The notes under the pieces were generated by a model. It was not told the DNA's origin. It did no database searches and saw nothing but the letters and a program-made list of their open reading frames with translations. A DNA stretch of 64,000 nt, from positions 38,293,230 to 38,357,229 of the forward strand of contig JACBWW010000004.1 of NCBI GenBank assembly GCA_020086605.1. Reading direction: 5' to 3'. Numbering within the stretch: the first letter of the stretch is position 1; every line of letters begins with the position of its first letter. The DNA comes from Lanius collurio (lineage: Eukaryota; Chordata; Aves; Passeriformes; Laniidae). The position numbers and the translations under genes were made by a program. This document shows, in pieces, positions 12,561 to 25,259 of the stretch.

Positions 12561-13169
12561 CTTCTCACAAGACAGCACTTTGTGACAGGCAAGAAAAAAA
12601 GGAGGGACAAGGAGGGACAAGGAGCAATACAAGGGGGATCGTTCCACTTTCATTCTTTCATCCCTGTGAAACTCCTACCAGTCCCCTGCTGCTGAGGTCC
12701 TTCAAGGGCATGCCCATGTGGCCTGCTGCACCTAACACCTGATTGCTGTTGGAAAGAGCTGGCCTAAGCCAAGGACTTTGCTATATACCATTGCTGTCAC
12801 TCATAGCAAGCACTGAGTGAGCTTTATCAGCTCCAGCAAAACTCCCCGTATTTCTCTGAGGAAAAACCTTACCCTGTCCTGTTTGGTTACACAGCGAAAT
12901 GAAAGGGAGGACTCAGGGCAAGAAAATCCCATTATATTTGACTACACGGACCTGAATATAGAGTAATTTCCTTCACTTTAACTTCTGTCAATCACAAACT
13001 CAATAACTGGGGGTATAAAGAGAGCAATATTTCTTCCTGGGACTGGAAGGACATGTTAACATAAAGAGAAGCTCCTGGTTTAAGCCATCTAGAAGTACAG
13101 TTTTGAAGAATAAGAAGACCTGTCAAGAATTGAGTATTTGATTCCTTACAACTGAAGGACAGCAAATTC

Positions 13170-13280
13170 TTTTTTTTTTTTTTTTTGTTTTGCATGGAGG
13201 TTTTGGAGGCTTTTTTTGATTGGTTGGTTGGTTGGTTTGTTGGTTGGTTTGTATGTTTTGGGTTTTTTTGGTTTAGATCC
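13170..13280. repeat. Low-complexity tract: T17 run followed by (TTGG)n
   Basis: T homopolymer at 13170-13186, then TTGG/TTTG tetramers at about 13220-13250, then a T/G-rich end. The minus-strand 97-residue frame across it (12992-13285) owes its length to this repeat (Asn-Gln-Pro-Thr and Lys runs) and is not a gene. Confidence 0.9.
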
Positions 13281-13730
13281 TTCACTGTTCATAAAGCATC
13301 TTGGTAAATATTAAAAGATATAAAGTCTGTTTTTTGAAAATGGTGTCAGAAATTCTGATTCTGGTATGCAGTTCATGATTTTTAAAAATCTCATTTTTCA
13401 CTATGAATTACAAATATTTAGCCATGTTTTCTAAGCTTTGTCAGATCACTCTTGAGCACTGGCTAAGCAATTGTTCACATCCAAAGTATAAGCTCCTAAG
13501 GGTGATTTCACATCAGCACTGCAACATCTATGAGTTGTCTACTGACACAAAGAATGTCCTGCAGTCTTGTACCCCAAGAAAATTCCTTGTCATGTTTAGG
13601 AAAATCTAATATATTCCCAGTGTACCTTCACTTTCACCCTGCCATATATGCAAGGTTTATAAGTATATATTTGTTATAAGTATGGCATATTTATATAACT
13701 CTATATGTCATGCAGATGTTGTTGATAAGC

Positions 13731-13757
13731 CACATATGTGTATATATGTATATGTGT
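13731..13757. repeat. Alternating TA/TG tract with a 10-bp palindrome
   Basis: CACATATGTG at 13731-13740 is a perfect palindrome and runs into alternating purine-pyrimidine sequence (TATATATGTATATGTGTAC). It looks like a decayed dinucleotide microsatellite. Confidence 0.7.
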
Positions 13758-14642
13758 ACCTGTACAACATACATACCTAGCACTGCCTCTCAGACACTCC
13801 CTGGTCTGTGCCTGCATGCTCTTGGGAACAAGCAAGGAAAAAAATTATGAGGAAAGTCTTGGACATCGTGAGAAGTTCCATGTTATATTCTGTATGGTAT
13901 TGTGATAGTTTGCTATCATAATCATCCCTGTGGATATTTAAATTTTTGGGGGGGCCTATTTTAAGAGTTTATCTTTGCCAGCAGCCCAGTGATCTATTAC
14001 ATTCACCTCTATCCACTTTTAACTGTTTCAAACAACTCTGCATGATAACTGAGTCACACTTTTCCTTAGAGGAACAGAATTGGCATGGTTATATCAGGCT
14101 GCACTTACTTACCTTACTCTTTAATTAGGCTTTTCAGGGCATTCCCCTGAGCAAAATTACAGTTTGCCAAGGTGTAATTTGCAGGATTTTCCCTGGGTCC
14201 TGTTCCAGTTGGAGGAAGCAAATAAGTGACTTTCCTATTTCAAGCACAGTTACCCTTTTAAGGATAAATTTCTTTTCATTAACTCTGCTGCTTCATGCTC
14301 ACTTCAGGCCTATCAAATGAATATTCTGCTATCCTAGTTGCTGAGTTGCTCCATAACTTTGTCCTCTGAGACTTCAATCTCTGTCAAGACTATGCTGTTA
14401 TTTCCATTTTAAAAGTGTCCTTGGAATAGGAATTTCCCCAATGGCTTCTACAACAGGGACTGAAAGAAATTTTTCATCGTCTGCTGAGATACTTCACTCA
14501 CTTTTTTAATTGCTCACCATGTCACAATTCCTCTTGGTGATCTAGAGGTGTCTTCAGCCATGCATGCAGATTCCTTTTTCCCAATGTGTTTTAAGTGGAT
14601 GCCATTTTTAACTTACCATCCTTAGCTCTGCATCTCTGACTT

Positions 14643-15427
14643 AATCATAGAATCATAGAATCATAGAATAATAGAATCATAGAATCATTTAGTCGAAAAA
14701 TATCTCTAAGATCATCAAGTGCTACCATTAACTTAGCACCACCATATTCACCACTAAGCAGCATACCCAAGGACCACATCTACGTGTTTTTTCAACACTT
14801 CCAGGGATGGTGATTCTACCACTTTCCTGACTATCCTGTTCCAAGGCCTGAATACCTTTCAGTGAAGAAATATTTTCCAATATTCAATCTAAACCTCCCA
14901 TAGTATAGCCTGAGATCATTTCCTCTTCTTTTGCTTGTTACCTGGGAGAAGAGACTGATCCCCTCCTCACTGCAACCCCCTTTCAGACTAAACAAACCGA
15001 GCCCTGGGGAACACCACCTGTGACTGGCTGCCAGCCAGACTGGATTTAACTCCAGGCACCACCACTCTCTGCACTCACACAGTTTTTAACCCAGTGAACC
15101 ATTAACCTGTCTAAGCCACGTGCAGCCAGTTTCTCCAGGACAGTGCCATGGAGACAGTGTCAAAGGCTTTACTAAAGTGCATGTAAATGACATCCACAGA
15201 CTTTCCTTCACCTACTAAATTTGTAAATAGAAGTTCAGCTTGTAATAGAAGTTCAGGTCGGTCAAGCAGGACCTTCCTTTCCCAAGCTCTTGCTGGCTGG
15301 GCCTGGTTTCTTGGTTGTCCTGCTTGTGCTGTGTGAGGGCAATCAAAATTATCTGCTCCATCGCTTTCGCTGGCACTGAGGTCAGGCTGACAGGCCTGTG
15401 GTTCCCTGGATTCCTCTTCCAACACAA
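14643..15427 (-). mobile_element. CR1: CR1 retroposon, 5'-truncated and internally deleted, minus orientation
   Basis: The 3' tail is the repeated AATCATAG octamer at 14643-14688, the hallmark of avian CR1 read in reverse. It is followed rightward by the CR1 3' UTR and C-terminal wording (AAGATCATCAAGTGCTACCA, GACCACATCTACGTG, CTTCCAGGGATGGTGATTC at about 14710-14820). Near 14985-15000 the sequence jumps directly to the middle of the reverse transcriptase, so the C-terminal half of ORF2 is missing. The right end, near 15425, is the 5' truncation. CR1 elements make no fixed target duplication, so none is expected. The clear tail and readable RT suggest a younger copy than the others here. Confidence 0.93.
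15001..15427 (-). pseudogene. CR1 ORF2 reverse-transcriptase fragment, frameshifted
   Basis: Reading from the right on the minus strand, one frame (15215-15427) gives the RT block NHRPVSLTSVPAKAMEQII; after about 15250 homology moves to the other frame (15111-15425), which gives VGEGKSVDVIYMHFSKAFDT; further on come EKLAA-like (split by a stop/frame change) and [11 protein letters not shown] wording. So at least one frameshift and stops break the frame. Motif A should be LDFSKAFD; here the catalytic Asp is His (codon at 15177-15179). The GVPQGS turn is present, but the YADD/FADD catalytic box is absent because of the internal deletion. The product would be inactive. Confidence 0.88.
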
Positions 15428-18400
15428 ATAATCACTTAATCATTGCAGCCACAGCGTACAGCCAAGTCAGTGAGGCCCTCAAGGAATAGTTGTCCACACA
15501 GAGCAGCTGAGCCAGACTATCCACAGGGATCTTAAAACTTCCTTCAAAATAAGGATTTCTGCTAAGGCATATGTCATGTACTTGTTAACCAAAGGACTCA
15601 GAAAGAGACTCTGATGTAACATAATGCACACTAACCTTATATTTTTAGAACCTTTTTGTTACCTCAATGTCTTAGCATAAGCATTCAGACACTTTACTTA
15701 ATAGGATATTTTCAATTAAGAGCTCAGAAAAACTTGAGTAGAGAGCAGAGAACTTGACTCAATGACTGTAAATCATTTAAGACTGTTGCTGACAATCAAA
15801 ACCTAAAGGGACAACATAATACAGAGCAATGAAGACATTACTCTGAATTTATCTATGCATTGTCATGAAAATAGTTTAGTTTCACTTTCATAAAAGAAAA
15901 TCAAATTTTGTCTGGGGTGGTTTTTCTTCTTTTTCTTCTTTTCTTTTTTAGCTTTGAGTGTTACATCATGGTTCTGGAAATACACCCCATTATGATTAAT
16001 ACTATAAATATTGGGGAAATGCTATTTCCTTATTAAACTGGTAGTTAAATCTCCTTGCTAACAGGTACTCACAGACTCCAAAACAAATTGATCATCACAT
16101 ACGATGAAAAGATCAGTATTTAAAACATAACCAAGAAAGGGTGTTCCCTGCATGTATCTAGATAGTAATAAGTATCAAGCTCCTTTTGCTCTATTTAAGT
16201 TATTAATTAGACACAGATAAATTGGATGATTGCAACATACAGTGCATGGAATTAAATTTGGAGAATTTGAATATCTTTTTATGAGTGCTTTCAAAAAGGG
16301 AGACAGAAGGATTTCTCAAGGTGTTTCAGGAGATACGAGAAAAATTTTCTAAGAGCTTGAGCATTTCTTTATATGCCAAATAAAAAGGCATATATTTCTT
16401 TTTCACTATTCAAAATTATCTATAAATCATGTCACAATTACTTATTCAGAATTTCCCTCACATTAGGGATGCCTATTGTGAATTATTGCTCAATTGCATT
16501 GGACAATGCAAAATCACGGTCTAGGTATGGTATAGCTCCCACAATTTATTTGGGGGGAAAAAGAATTTCTCAGAAGGCTTGAAGAGATAATACCACTGAT
16601 GGTTCCTTTAGCCTTTCAAAACCTTGTTATTGCTATCTTTAGATAACCATGCATTAATGGATTTCCAGAATTTGCCATCATCCATTAAAATGTGGGTTTA
16701 TGCAGAAATTGGGCTCTAACACTGTGAGTTCAAGTGTTTCACTCCAGAAATGATGCTCTTAAATACTGTCACCTAAAAATATGACACAAGTAAAAAGTCA
16801 TATGGAAAGTGTCAAATGTGTCTTAGGAGGACACCTACAGTTACAAGTGCCTTCAGTAGTGTTACAGTACTGTGGGCAAAAGTCCAAGAAATACAGTTTG
16901 CAAACTGCTAACCTGTGTGTGTGTGCCTTTGAACGTGGACAAAATGCACTAAAACATCCACATCTGTATGCAGTCCACCCCTAAACAAGTCTCCATTGTA
17001 CTAACAACTCTGCAGTCTCAATCTAGATAATTTTACATTTCTCCTTATCCCTTGTCAGATCCAGCTATGCAATAATCAAAATTAAATCTGTTGGAATAGT
17101 GAAATGTAATTCAAATTTCAGTCATATGAAGGGGATGAAAATGTCTTGTCTGTCTTTGAGTATGGCATAAAGGAGGACAATAATTTCAGAAGAGGTAGAA
17201 ATATGGGTATTTCAGTGAGTTATTGAGGAAAGTGTTATTAATTTCACATGAAATGTGGCATAGCCACGGCTTTCAGGACTGTTCTGGCATGGCTGTAAAG
17301 TGTTTTTTGCATGGTGTATTTAGTAGCACTGTTTCTCTAAACTACTCATGATTAATAAATAATTTACATCTTCATTGTCATTACAGTCAGAAAAAATGCA
17401 TTCTCACATAGTTTAGAATTTTATTGATTATAATGCACCTACACAGCAGTGTCAAACTTAGGTCAATCATAAAAACTTCTTTCTAGCAATTTTTAACATG
17501 GGAGAACTTTGCGTACAAATTTCTATATGACAGAAAATAATTACAAAGCCATGTCAGATAGAAGGGTGAGGAAAATTCCCAGAATGATTACAGGTGAAAA
17601 TAAAATGTGGGTAGATATAGGGAGAACTCTTTTGTATGCTTTTGTGAAGAAAATCTATGAACTTTATTTTTGTAAAGGAATTTTCATTAAAAAAAAACAA
17701 CCTCTTTCTTGTTTTGTTAAAATGCAAGCCTAATGAGTAACCTGTGAGAAGCTGTTAACTCAGAAAGGCACAGATGCTTTGGGAAGTCATCCTGGTGAAC
17801 TGCCAAGAGCTTTGGTGGCTGCTTCTTTTGAAGCTTCTGGAAGTCTTTATCACTGAATATTTTTAGTCCTGGATTGGTCCAGTCTCTGGCTGCTGCTATT
17901 GTTCATCCCACAATAACAACAATAGCACTTGGCTGTGACATGTGAGCTAAGGTGTTTTAGTGCTGCTATACATACTTCAATTCATTTTTAAAACAGCCTT
18001 TTAAGTATTATTAGCTACATATTTTTTTCCCACAGAATAAGAAGATGAGATACAACACATTGAAGTCACGCATCCAAAGTTTATTGTCAGCTAAATACTA
18101 AAACTCTCCAGCTGCTGTCTATTATTGGGCTTTGTTTAGGTTATGAGACCTGATTTGTTACACTTGCAAAAACTTTTCTGCAGAGATTTACTTTCTCTTA
18201 GAAGTTCCACTTGGAAATTTGTTGTGGAAAGTATTGCAAATTATGGAAATAATTTTCAGAGTTTAAAAGTTCTTCATCCAAATGTCGAACTAGTCTACAT
18301 GAACTAAGATATGCAAGTTTGCATCTTATTGGTAAAGACTGCATTCCAGTGAAATACAGAATTTCCCTTTCACTCCACATTTTGAACCTGCATTTAGAGC

Positions 18401-21197
18401 TACACCCAGGTGAAATGCCCTGCACCTCAAAACATTAATTGGGCTGCCAACACACTTAAATGCTGCATATTTGCAGTACCCTGATAGAGGGACCAGACCT
18501 TTGCAGGAATTGTGAAACCATCAGGATTACAAAGTCAAACTCAGGTTTCAGAAACTGCTCTCAAAGTTGGTTTTGTTTGAGTCTATTCACCCCTTACCTC
18601 CCCTTCCCTATCCTGCATTGATTGTTGTTTTCTTTTGGGTTTCTTGAAACCCTTCTTCTCTCTAAAACAGACATAGAAAGTTAAAAATCAATGCTTTAGT
18701 TTCACATTTAATTACACAACTCCAGAGCAGTGAGAGGTTTAAATTTTATTTACATATTTATTTACACTTATCAACAAATAAAATGTTGTCAGGAAATATT
18801 TTTCATTCAGCAATGTGGCAGACATGCAACAACAATGAAAGCCAACCCTGAGAGTAGATTTGGGCCCAAAATGGGATGGAGTCACCTCACTTACAAAGGA
18901 ATATCAAAATAAATTCTGTATTTTGAACAAATATAAAATGTTGTGACCTGTTAAAAATATCTTTTAAGAAATTGAAATTCTGATCTATTTCAAAAGAAAT
19001 TAAGTAGTAGCAGTTACATTAGACACTGGAAACAAGCTGCCTGGAATCAATTTTGCCTTTCCTTGGGAGCAGCATATTCTCCAGCTCCCACACAGCTGGA
19101 TCTATGGGGAACACCAGCACAACATAAGGATCTATGCTATTATTTACAAGCCTATAAAACAAATATTCAATAATTCTTAAGGTAAGCATATTGCAGTTTT
19201 GACCTTATTCCCACCTGCTGTTCAATGACATCTCTTGATTGATCACATAATGTACATAGGAATAGAATCTCAAATGAGGGATTAAAATGAAATTACTCCC
19301 ACAGCAAAAGTAATCCTAGTCAATATTTTATAAAATCTTGACTTAGGTGATCATTTCATTTGCGTTTCTTTTCATAAAAGAAGATTTACGTGGCCTGTGA
19401 CAGCACTAACCTTTTCCTCGGATGGGTAGCACCTCTCATATATTTACGTAATTATCTGATGGATCTCTTGAATTATCACCAGGGAGAAAAGCATGAAAAC
19501 ATGCCAAAACTATTTAAAGGGATCTTTACATGCAATCATTTGTCCCTACTCTGCTTTCATTTCTCTATTTATATGATGTCACAGCCATATAAAAATCTTT
19601 GGTCATTGCTTGGGAAAAAAAATTCTCATAATTTTTTACATTTTAAAAGGAGAAGAAACTCACTCCCACGGTAAATTAAGGATTTCTTTTCCTGCCCAAA
19701 AGCTATTAAGATCACTTTGAAGCTACTTAGACAGATTTTGGTCCATTCTTATTCTAAATCTTTCTTTGTCCTTTCTCTTCCTCTTAGTAATGAGGTTTGC
19801 TATTCCCTCTTGAGCTAGATTAACTCTTGCACAAAAGGCTTTAGGAAAGGACAGAGGTAGCCAGAGCTTAAGTGACATCTAAATGGAACACTGGCCAAGT
19901 GCTGGCCCTCTGCACACGGTTAATTTAATGCATTAAAATGCATATTATGTAACTGGAAATAGAAAGTACAAAAGAAATCTTTTGGCCATGTGACTTCATA
20001 CACTGTGGGTTTGCTTGCAAATGTAGCTACTTGTGAAGATCATAGCATGTTCATTTGGGGTTTTTCTTCCTTTAATCTTCTGCTACTGCTTCCTGTTAAG
20101 AGTAATCTATGTCACACTAGAGAGCAGATGTGGTGGAAAACAATTAATATAATTTAAAACATAGAGAAAAGCAATTAGGTGGATTGTCTCCACTTAGACT
20201 ATCAAAAGGAGCTTTGAAAATCCAGCTCTTTGATTTCCAGCATTTTGTTCCATGCCTTTGTAACACAGTTTCAGATGTGTTGTGAGGCCAAGGTTTTTTG
20301 TATTTTCATGGAAAACTTTGGAAACAAAAGTCTGTGGTGCACATGACACGTATAAACATTATACAGTCTGCTATTTTTAAGTGTATGGGTTGAGAAGGAA
20401 AGACATTTATAAAGGCAAATTAAATTTCTTCAGAAAAAATTAACATCACCACATCATCATCAAGAAATTCAGAGGCTCAATTTATTGTGTGTTTCGACTA
20501 TGAAAGCTGGTTTATTACTTTGAAACAGCAGTGATTCATAAAAATATCTATCTGGGCATGAAAAGATGTTTGATTTAAATATTCTTTTCCCTGAATTGGA
20601 AGAGAAAAACATTTTCCATGTATAGTTGTAATGGAATAATAGTTAATTTATTTTATAATTTTATTTTGAAAGCCTAGACCAAAATCATGTATCTGGTGCC
20701 TAACCCTTTGGGTTCATTTAAATTAATCAAACACATTTCTGTGTGCTGGGCAATTTGATACCCGCACTTTTGTCAACGAGGGAAAGCATTCTTTATATGT
20801 AATATTGCATTTTTTACCATATTAAAAAAACCATGTTTCCAGTAGCTGCCTAATGTTCTGCACCATTTTCTCCACACAGCTTGTTCTGCAGTAACTATAT
20901 TGACAGTGAATTTGGTTTTAGCCAACTGTTTTCACACACTGCAACTTCCTTCTGCTGCACCCCATGCCAAACCGCACCTACCATGCAAAGATGCTGCTGC
21001 AGTGCTACATTAGGAAACCTCACTGGAAATGTAGCCTGAACACAATTTACTCAGAAACTCTGAGTTGCTTTTATTAGCTGGAAGTTTCATGTTTTCTTCT
21101 TTGGTTCATACTATACAGTTCAGCTCTTCTAAGTACCTTTGCAGATTGCATTTCTTAAGTGAAATTAATTGCAAGTTATACTCTTCATGTCTTCCAA
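15428..21197. other. Non-coding stretch, no genes recognised
   Basis: About 5.8 kb of AT-rich DNA without a supported exon or repeat family. The segment 20440-20820 reads as complex, CpG-retaining sequence and is raised in the findings as a possible conserved non-coding element. Confidence 0.5.
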
Positions 21198-21494
21198 CAG
21201 CCTGAAGATTGTTTTATTTCATTCCTTAAGTTGTTGCATAAACTAGACCATGCTTTCCCCCTCACTTCTTCAGAGAAGCTCATAAGAAAAATGGAACTTC
21301 CCAGCACTTGCACCCTGGGACCAGGAAAGAGGCCAGACCACCCACTTGCCTAAGGCAAGCCTTTTCCTGTCTTTTTTCTATGGCCTCCAGGACTTGAACT
21401 ACCTGAAAATATAGGGGCAAAGCAGTGATTACATGAACTCTCAGATATGTAAGCTAAGGGAGAGACACATGCCTGCCCAGCACTGAAGTTGGTG

Positions 21495-21502
21495 TATTTA
21501 AA
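21495..21502 (+). promoter_or_regulatory. TATA-like box of the 21.2-kb LTR
   Basis: TATTTAAA about 105 bp upstream of the AATAAA, the usual U3-R spacing for a compact LTR. Confidence 0.5.
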
Positions 21503-21606
21503 CCAGAGGGGAAGGGGAACTTGCAGCACTTCTTATTGCATCATTTGTCATCCAGAGCAGCCACTCCCTACTTCCCAGGGAGTGGCTGGACACACCTGAA
21601 ATAGAG

Positions 21607-21612
21607 AATAAA
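21607..21612 (+). terminator. AATAAA poly-A signal of the 21.2-kb LTR
   Basis: Canonical hexamer within the LTR, followed by a T/G-rich stretch (TCTTTTGTTTTCCTTTG) that fits a downstream element. Confidence 0.6.
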
Positions 21613-21796
21613 TCTTTTGTTTTCCTTTGATTCCATGAGGGACCTTTGCTTTTACTTCATTTAACTGCCTTTATCTTGACACACAAGGGGGGTTTTCCAT
21701 CTGGTTTTCTCCCTCTCTGTCCTGATGAAGAATAAAAGTGATAGAGAAGCTTGGTGGGCACCTGGCATTCAGCCAGGATCAACCCACCACACAGCC

Positions 21797-23714
21797 TTAC
21801 ATAACACAGGCTTTGTGACAGTGATTCATGGCTTGAAACTGAGCACCATCTGCGCTCTCAGAAACTTCCCCAGCCAAGGTGAAAGGTGAGGCTTAACAGC
21901 TGTATCCTCTTTGCTTTCTAAAGTCCATCCAAAGCTGTCCAAAGGACAGCAAAATCCTCGCACTAATAAGATTGTGACAGACAGAATCTTCCGTATGTTG
22001 CAGTATCAATGAACTCATTCAGCATCTGTCCCTAGCCCTGTCATGTCTGTGCTGAACTAATGAAATGCAGTGCAGTGCCGCTGCTCTCTCTAAAGTCCCC
22101 TAATCTCAGCCTTCACCCTCTGGCACACTGCAGCTCCCCATTTGACTGAGCTGTGGCCGCATTCTGCAGCTCCTGTAATAGGTAGAAAAGTCCTGCTTAT
22201 GGTTCATAAAACAGGCTGCTGTGGACGTACTTCAGTGACAGCCATTAGTAATTTATTTATTTGAATTAGTTCTCTGACCTTCAGAGGTCATAGAGAATAT
22301 GTTAAGTAAATCGTATTCACATTTGATCTTTTACTGTTGTTTTTATACAGAAAGAAAATCAAAGCAAAAAAACATTTTATAAAACCACAAAGCCTAAAGC
22401 TTCCATTTTTATTACAAGTAGTGGTGATTTAAACTTTTTTCCATAATTGCATAATAAAAAGAGACTATAGTAGTTCCATATAACAAGAGAGTAATACCTC
22501 TTTCAGGACTTTAGAATCCATTTGCAGACATGCATTGAAAATGAAGCAAATTAATATTTTTTTAGGGTATGCAGGTAGCTGCAAGATTTTGCCATTAGTA
22601 ATTCTAAGGGCAGTAAGAATGCAGTCTCACGCAGCTAGTTGAAAATGTCAGTAAAGCTCTGCTGGTTTTTAAGCCTAAATTATAGTAAAATCATTAGCAG
22701 TGCTGGAGAGCTTGGGAGAAGCAGGTATTTCACATTCTTTACCCTAGCATATAGTAAAAAGGGTTGTTTTTTGTTTCCCTAAGCAGCAGCACACAGTGCA
22801 CTGGTTATTGCAGCCAATGGGGTCTGATACATGTTTTGTAACACTCTTTAGGAGTCACTGGTTCAGATCAAATTCCTTTCAGGGGAGGTGGACCTGTGGT
22901 CAAGCCTGAGAACTGCTCCACCCAGCTAGTAATCTAGGGACCATTAAGAAGAAGAAAAAATCAGAACACTGACCTTTCTCTGGACTGAATGTGCTATCTA
23001 ATTTCTGCTACTTTTCTAAAATACTGTTCCAAACACATGGCTGAAATTGCCCATTGCACAAAAAACTTGTCAATGCATCCTTGAAACGTGTATAGAAGAA
23101 AACAAACTGGAGTGAAATGATCTGCAGGTGAATAGTGAATGATGTATCAAATAGGTTCCTAGTATAGGTGGTACATCGAGGATTTGTTCTGTTGTAAAGA
23201 ATCCTGATGCAGGACAGCTGTAAAGAAATGCTGATAGGCCAAACAGTCAATCTGAAATCTAACCTCTTTTACCTTTTGTTTTATGTAGTGGGGTGGAGTA
23301 TGTGGAATATGTGCTGCAGGAGAAGGCAGAACGTTAGAAAGCCAAAGGAGTAGTGCAGAAAAATTTCATGGAAATGGGCTTCTCCTGACAGATTTTCAAC
23401 TCTTTTCTCGAAACTGGTATGAATTGTATATTACTTATCCCTTCACCTTTTAGAGGTTTGCATCCGTTATCAAGATTATGACTGTGGGGTTTGCATTAGT
23501 ACAAATCACCCTGGTAGGAGGTTAAGAAGTGAAAGAAACACTATGTGGAAGTGACCTATTTTCTTGTTATTGTTTCAGAACTCAGCCAGCTGGCATGGCC
23601 CCAGGTCAGCCACACCACAGAAAACCTTTTCATTCGATGTCACTGGCTGTGATATTTCAGAGAAGAGAGAAAGACAGAGATTTCAACTCCTTTGTGCTGC
23701 TTTGAAGCTTCCCT
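21797..23714. other. Non-coding stretch, nothing certain
   Basis: No exon or repeat is recognised. The part at about 22000-22320 is richer in CpG and complex wording than its surroundings and is listed in the findings. Confidence 0.5.
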
Positions 23715-23826
23715 AATCATAGAATCATAGAATGACTTAGGTGGGGAAAGATCTTTAAGATTGAGTGTAACCATAAATGCAGAACTGCAAAGTCCACCAA
23801 TAAATCATGCCCGTAAGTGTCATCTT
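23715..23826 (-). mobile_element. CR1: Short CR1 3' end with tail, minus orientation
   Basis: Begins with two AATCATAG-type tail units (AATCATAGAATCATAGAATG), then the CR1 3' UTR wording ACTTAGGTGGGGAAAGATCT and a decayed continuation (CCACCAATAAATCATGCCCG) to about 23826. Only the last ~110 bp of the element was copied or remains, as is usual for CR1. Confidence 0.9.
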
Positions 23827-23924
23827 AGTGTACTTCAAATAGGAAAACAGGTAAGAACAAAAAAGTCTCCAAAAATCTGTGCATTAGTACCTTTTGAGTA
23901 AAAAGATACATTTTAGCCACACAG

Positions 23925-23941
23925 AAAAAAAAAAAAAAAAA
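23925..23941. repeat. Poly-A run (17)
   Basis: Uninterrupted A homopolymer. Nothing upstream looks like a processed gene copy. Confidence 0.95.
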
Positions 23942-25225
23942 CGCTCACAGAAAGATCTTATCCCAATTCCTTAACCACTTTTTAAACAAAGAGTATTTTG
24001 TATCCATATTTTTTTTTTAATTTTTATTCAATTTTCCCCCGTCTTTGATTTTTAGTAGAGTTGGAAAATGATGAATATAATCTGAAAATTTATGTTCCAC
24101 ACAAAGCTAGCATCCCTCCCTCTGAGAGGATAATTCACCTATCATGTGCCACCCTGCATCACAGAGCCCAGCACTGCAAATATACCATTAGCATCTGACA
24201 AGAAGATTACTCTTTCTCTTTGAAAGAATGCCCTAAGACTGACTGGAACCAGAGTGACAAAAGCACTGGCACCTAAAAGGGGCAGTAGCTGACAGTCTAA
24301 TGGTTTCCACGGAGCCCACAGATTTCCTCCTATTTGGCCATTGATTTGTTTTCTGCCAAATGCATCGACAAGTGAGGCTTATTTGTCAGACTTGATGTTC
24401 TCCATAGACCTGTCTGTCCTCAAGATGTAGGGGACAAGTAATCCATCCTATGGGCTTTGCCAGGTCCCAGGCAACTGCACAGAGTAGAAAATTGTCTTTT
24501 CTTTCACTGAAGTGAGATTGAGGACCCTTTTTCCCACAGAAGCCATACTGTATTCAGTCTCCTCTAGCATCTACCTCCAGTCCCTGAGTTGTCATGGAAA
24601 GGGTTGCTGTGTAGGAGAGGAAGCAGTATCTAATAACAGAGAATATCTTCAGGGACCTCAAGGAGAATGATTGTGTTCAAGGCAGCTTCTTATTTCTTTA
24701 GGTCTCCTGGATGCTCTGTTTCCTGGTGCAACTGGTGATAGTACAGAGCTCTGTGCACGGAAGTCAGGGTTACAAAACAAATCTCTTCCAGGAAAGCATA
24801 AAGTAAAATGAATTCAGAATGGCACCAGAATTAGGGGAGATACAAAAGTGAACATCCATCACACATGGCTGTTGTTTGCACTCAGAGAGTTGTTAATTGC
24901 TTTGTTGAACACCTGAAGGAAAGCCTTGTCTCTACATGATATAAATTGTACAGCTGAACAAAGAATACCCAGTGGTCTAAATCTATAAGGAACCTAGTGA
25001 ACAATGATCTGACAGAAGGAAAAGACATGACAAATGAGATTTTAAATATATAGTTCTATAATTGTAATTTATTTTCTTTGGTAAATGTTAGCACCAAAAT
25101 GAATACTGAAAACTCAGGAGGTAATTGGTAAACCTTTTCATATTTAAGCAGTGTTATTAATTCAGATTGATGAGTGAAAGGGAGCTTTATACAAAGCTGC
25201 AGGTGAAGAAGAAGTTCCTTTTGCC

Positions 25226-25259
25226 TAGCAGCAGAACCCTGATAGCAGCAGAACCCTGC
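25226..25259. repeat. Two-copy 17-bp tandem repeat
   Basis: Unit TAGCAGCAGAACCCTG plus one base, at 25226-25242 and 25243-25259, differing only in the last base. Confidence 0.9.

Larger units (their letters stand above)
12561..14642. other. Non-coding stretch with simple sequence
   Basis: Contains a 10-bp-period GGAGGGACAA repeat (12601-12624), a poly-T and TTGG tract (13170-13280) and an alternating TA/TG tract (13731-13757). No exon is supported. Confidence 0.55.
21203..21791 (+). mobile_element. Solo LTR of an avian endogenous retrovirus, plus orientation
   Basis: The right part has the LTR phrase GGTGGGCACCTGGCATTCAG...CAACCCACCACA that ends many bird LTRs, closing in CA at 21790-21791. 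Upstream in proper order are an AATAAA poly-A signal (21607-21612) and a TATA-like box (21495-21502), which set the plus orientation. The 5 bases after the end, CAGCC (21792-21796), recur at 21198-21202 directly before a TG (21203), giving a 589-bp LTR with a 5-bp target duplication. The 3' half is confident from wording; the 5' boundary rests on the duplication match, for which I estimate a few percent chance of coincidence in a 600-bp search. No internal viral genes are present. Confidence 0.8.

Noticed and set aside
12992..13285. 97-residue minus-strand open frame with Thr-Asn-Gln-Pro and Lys runs
   Set aside because: The runs are translations of the TTGG and poly-T simple repeats.
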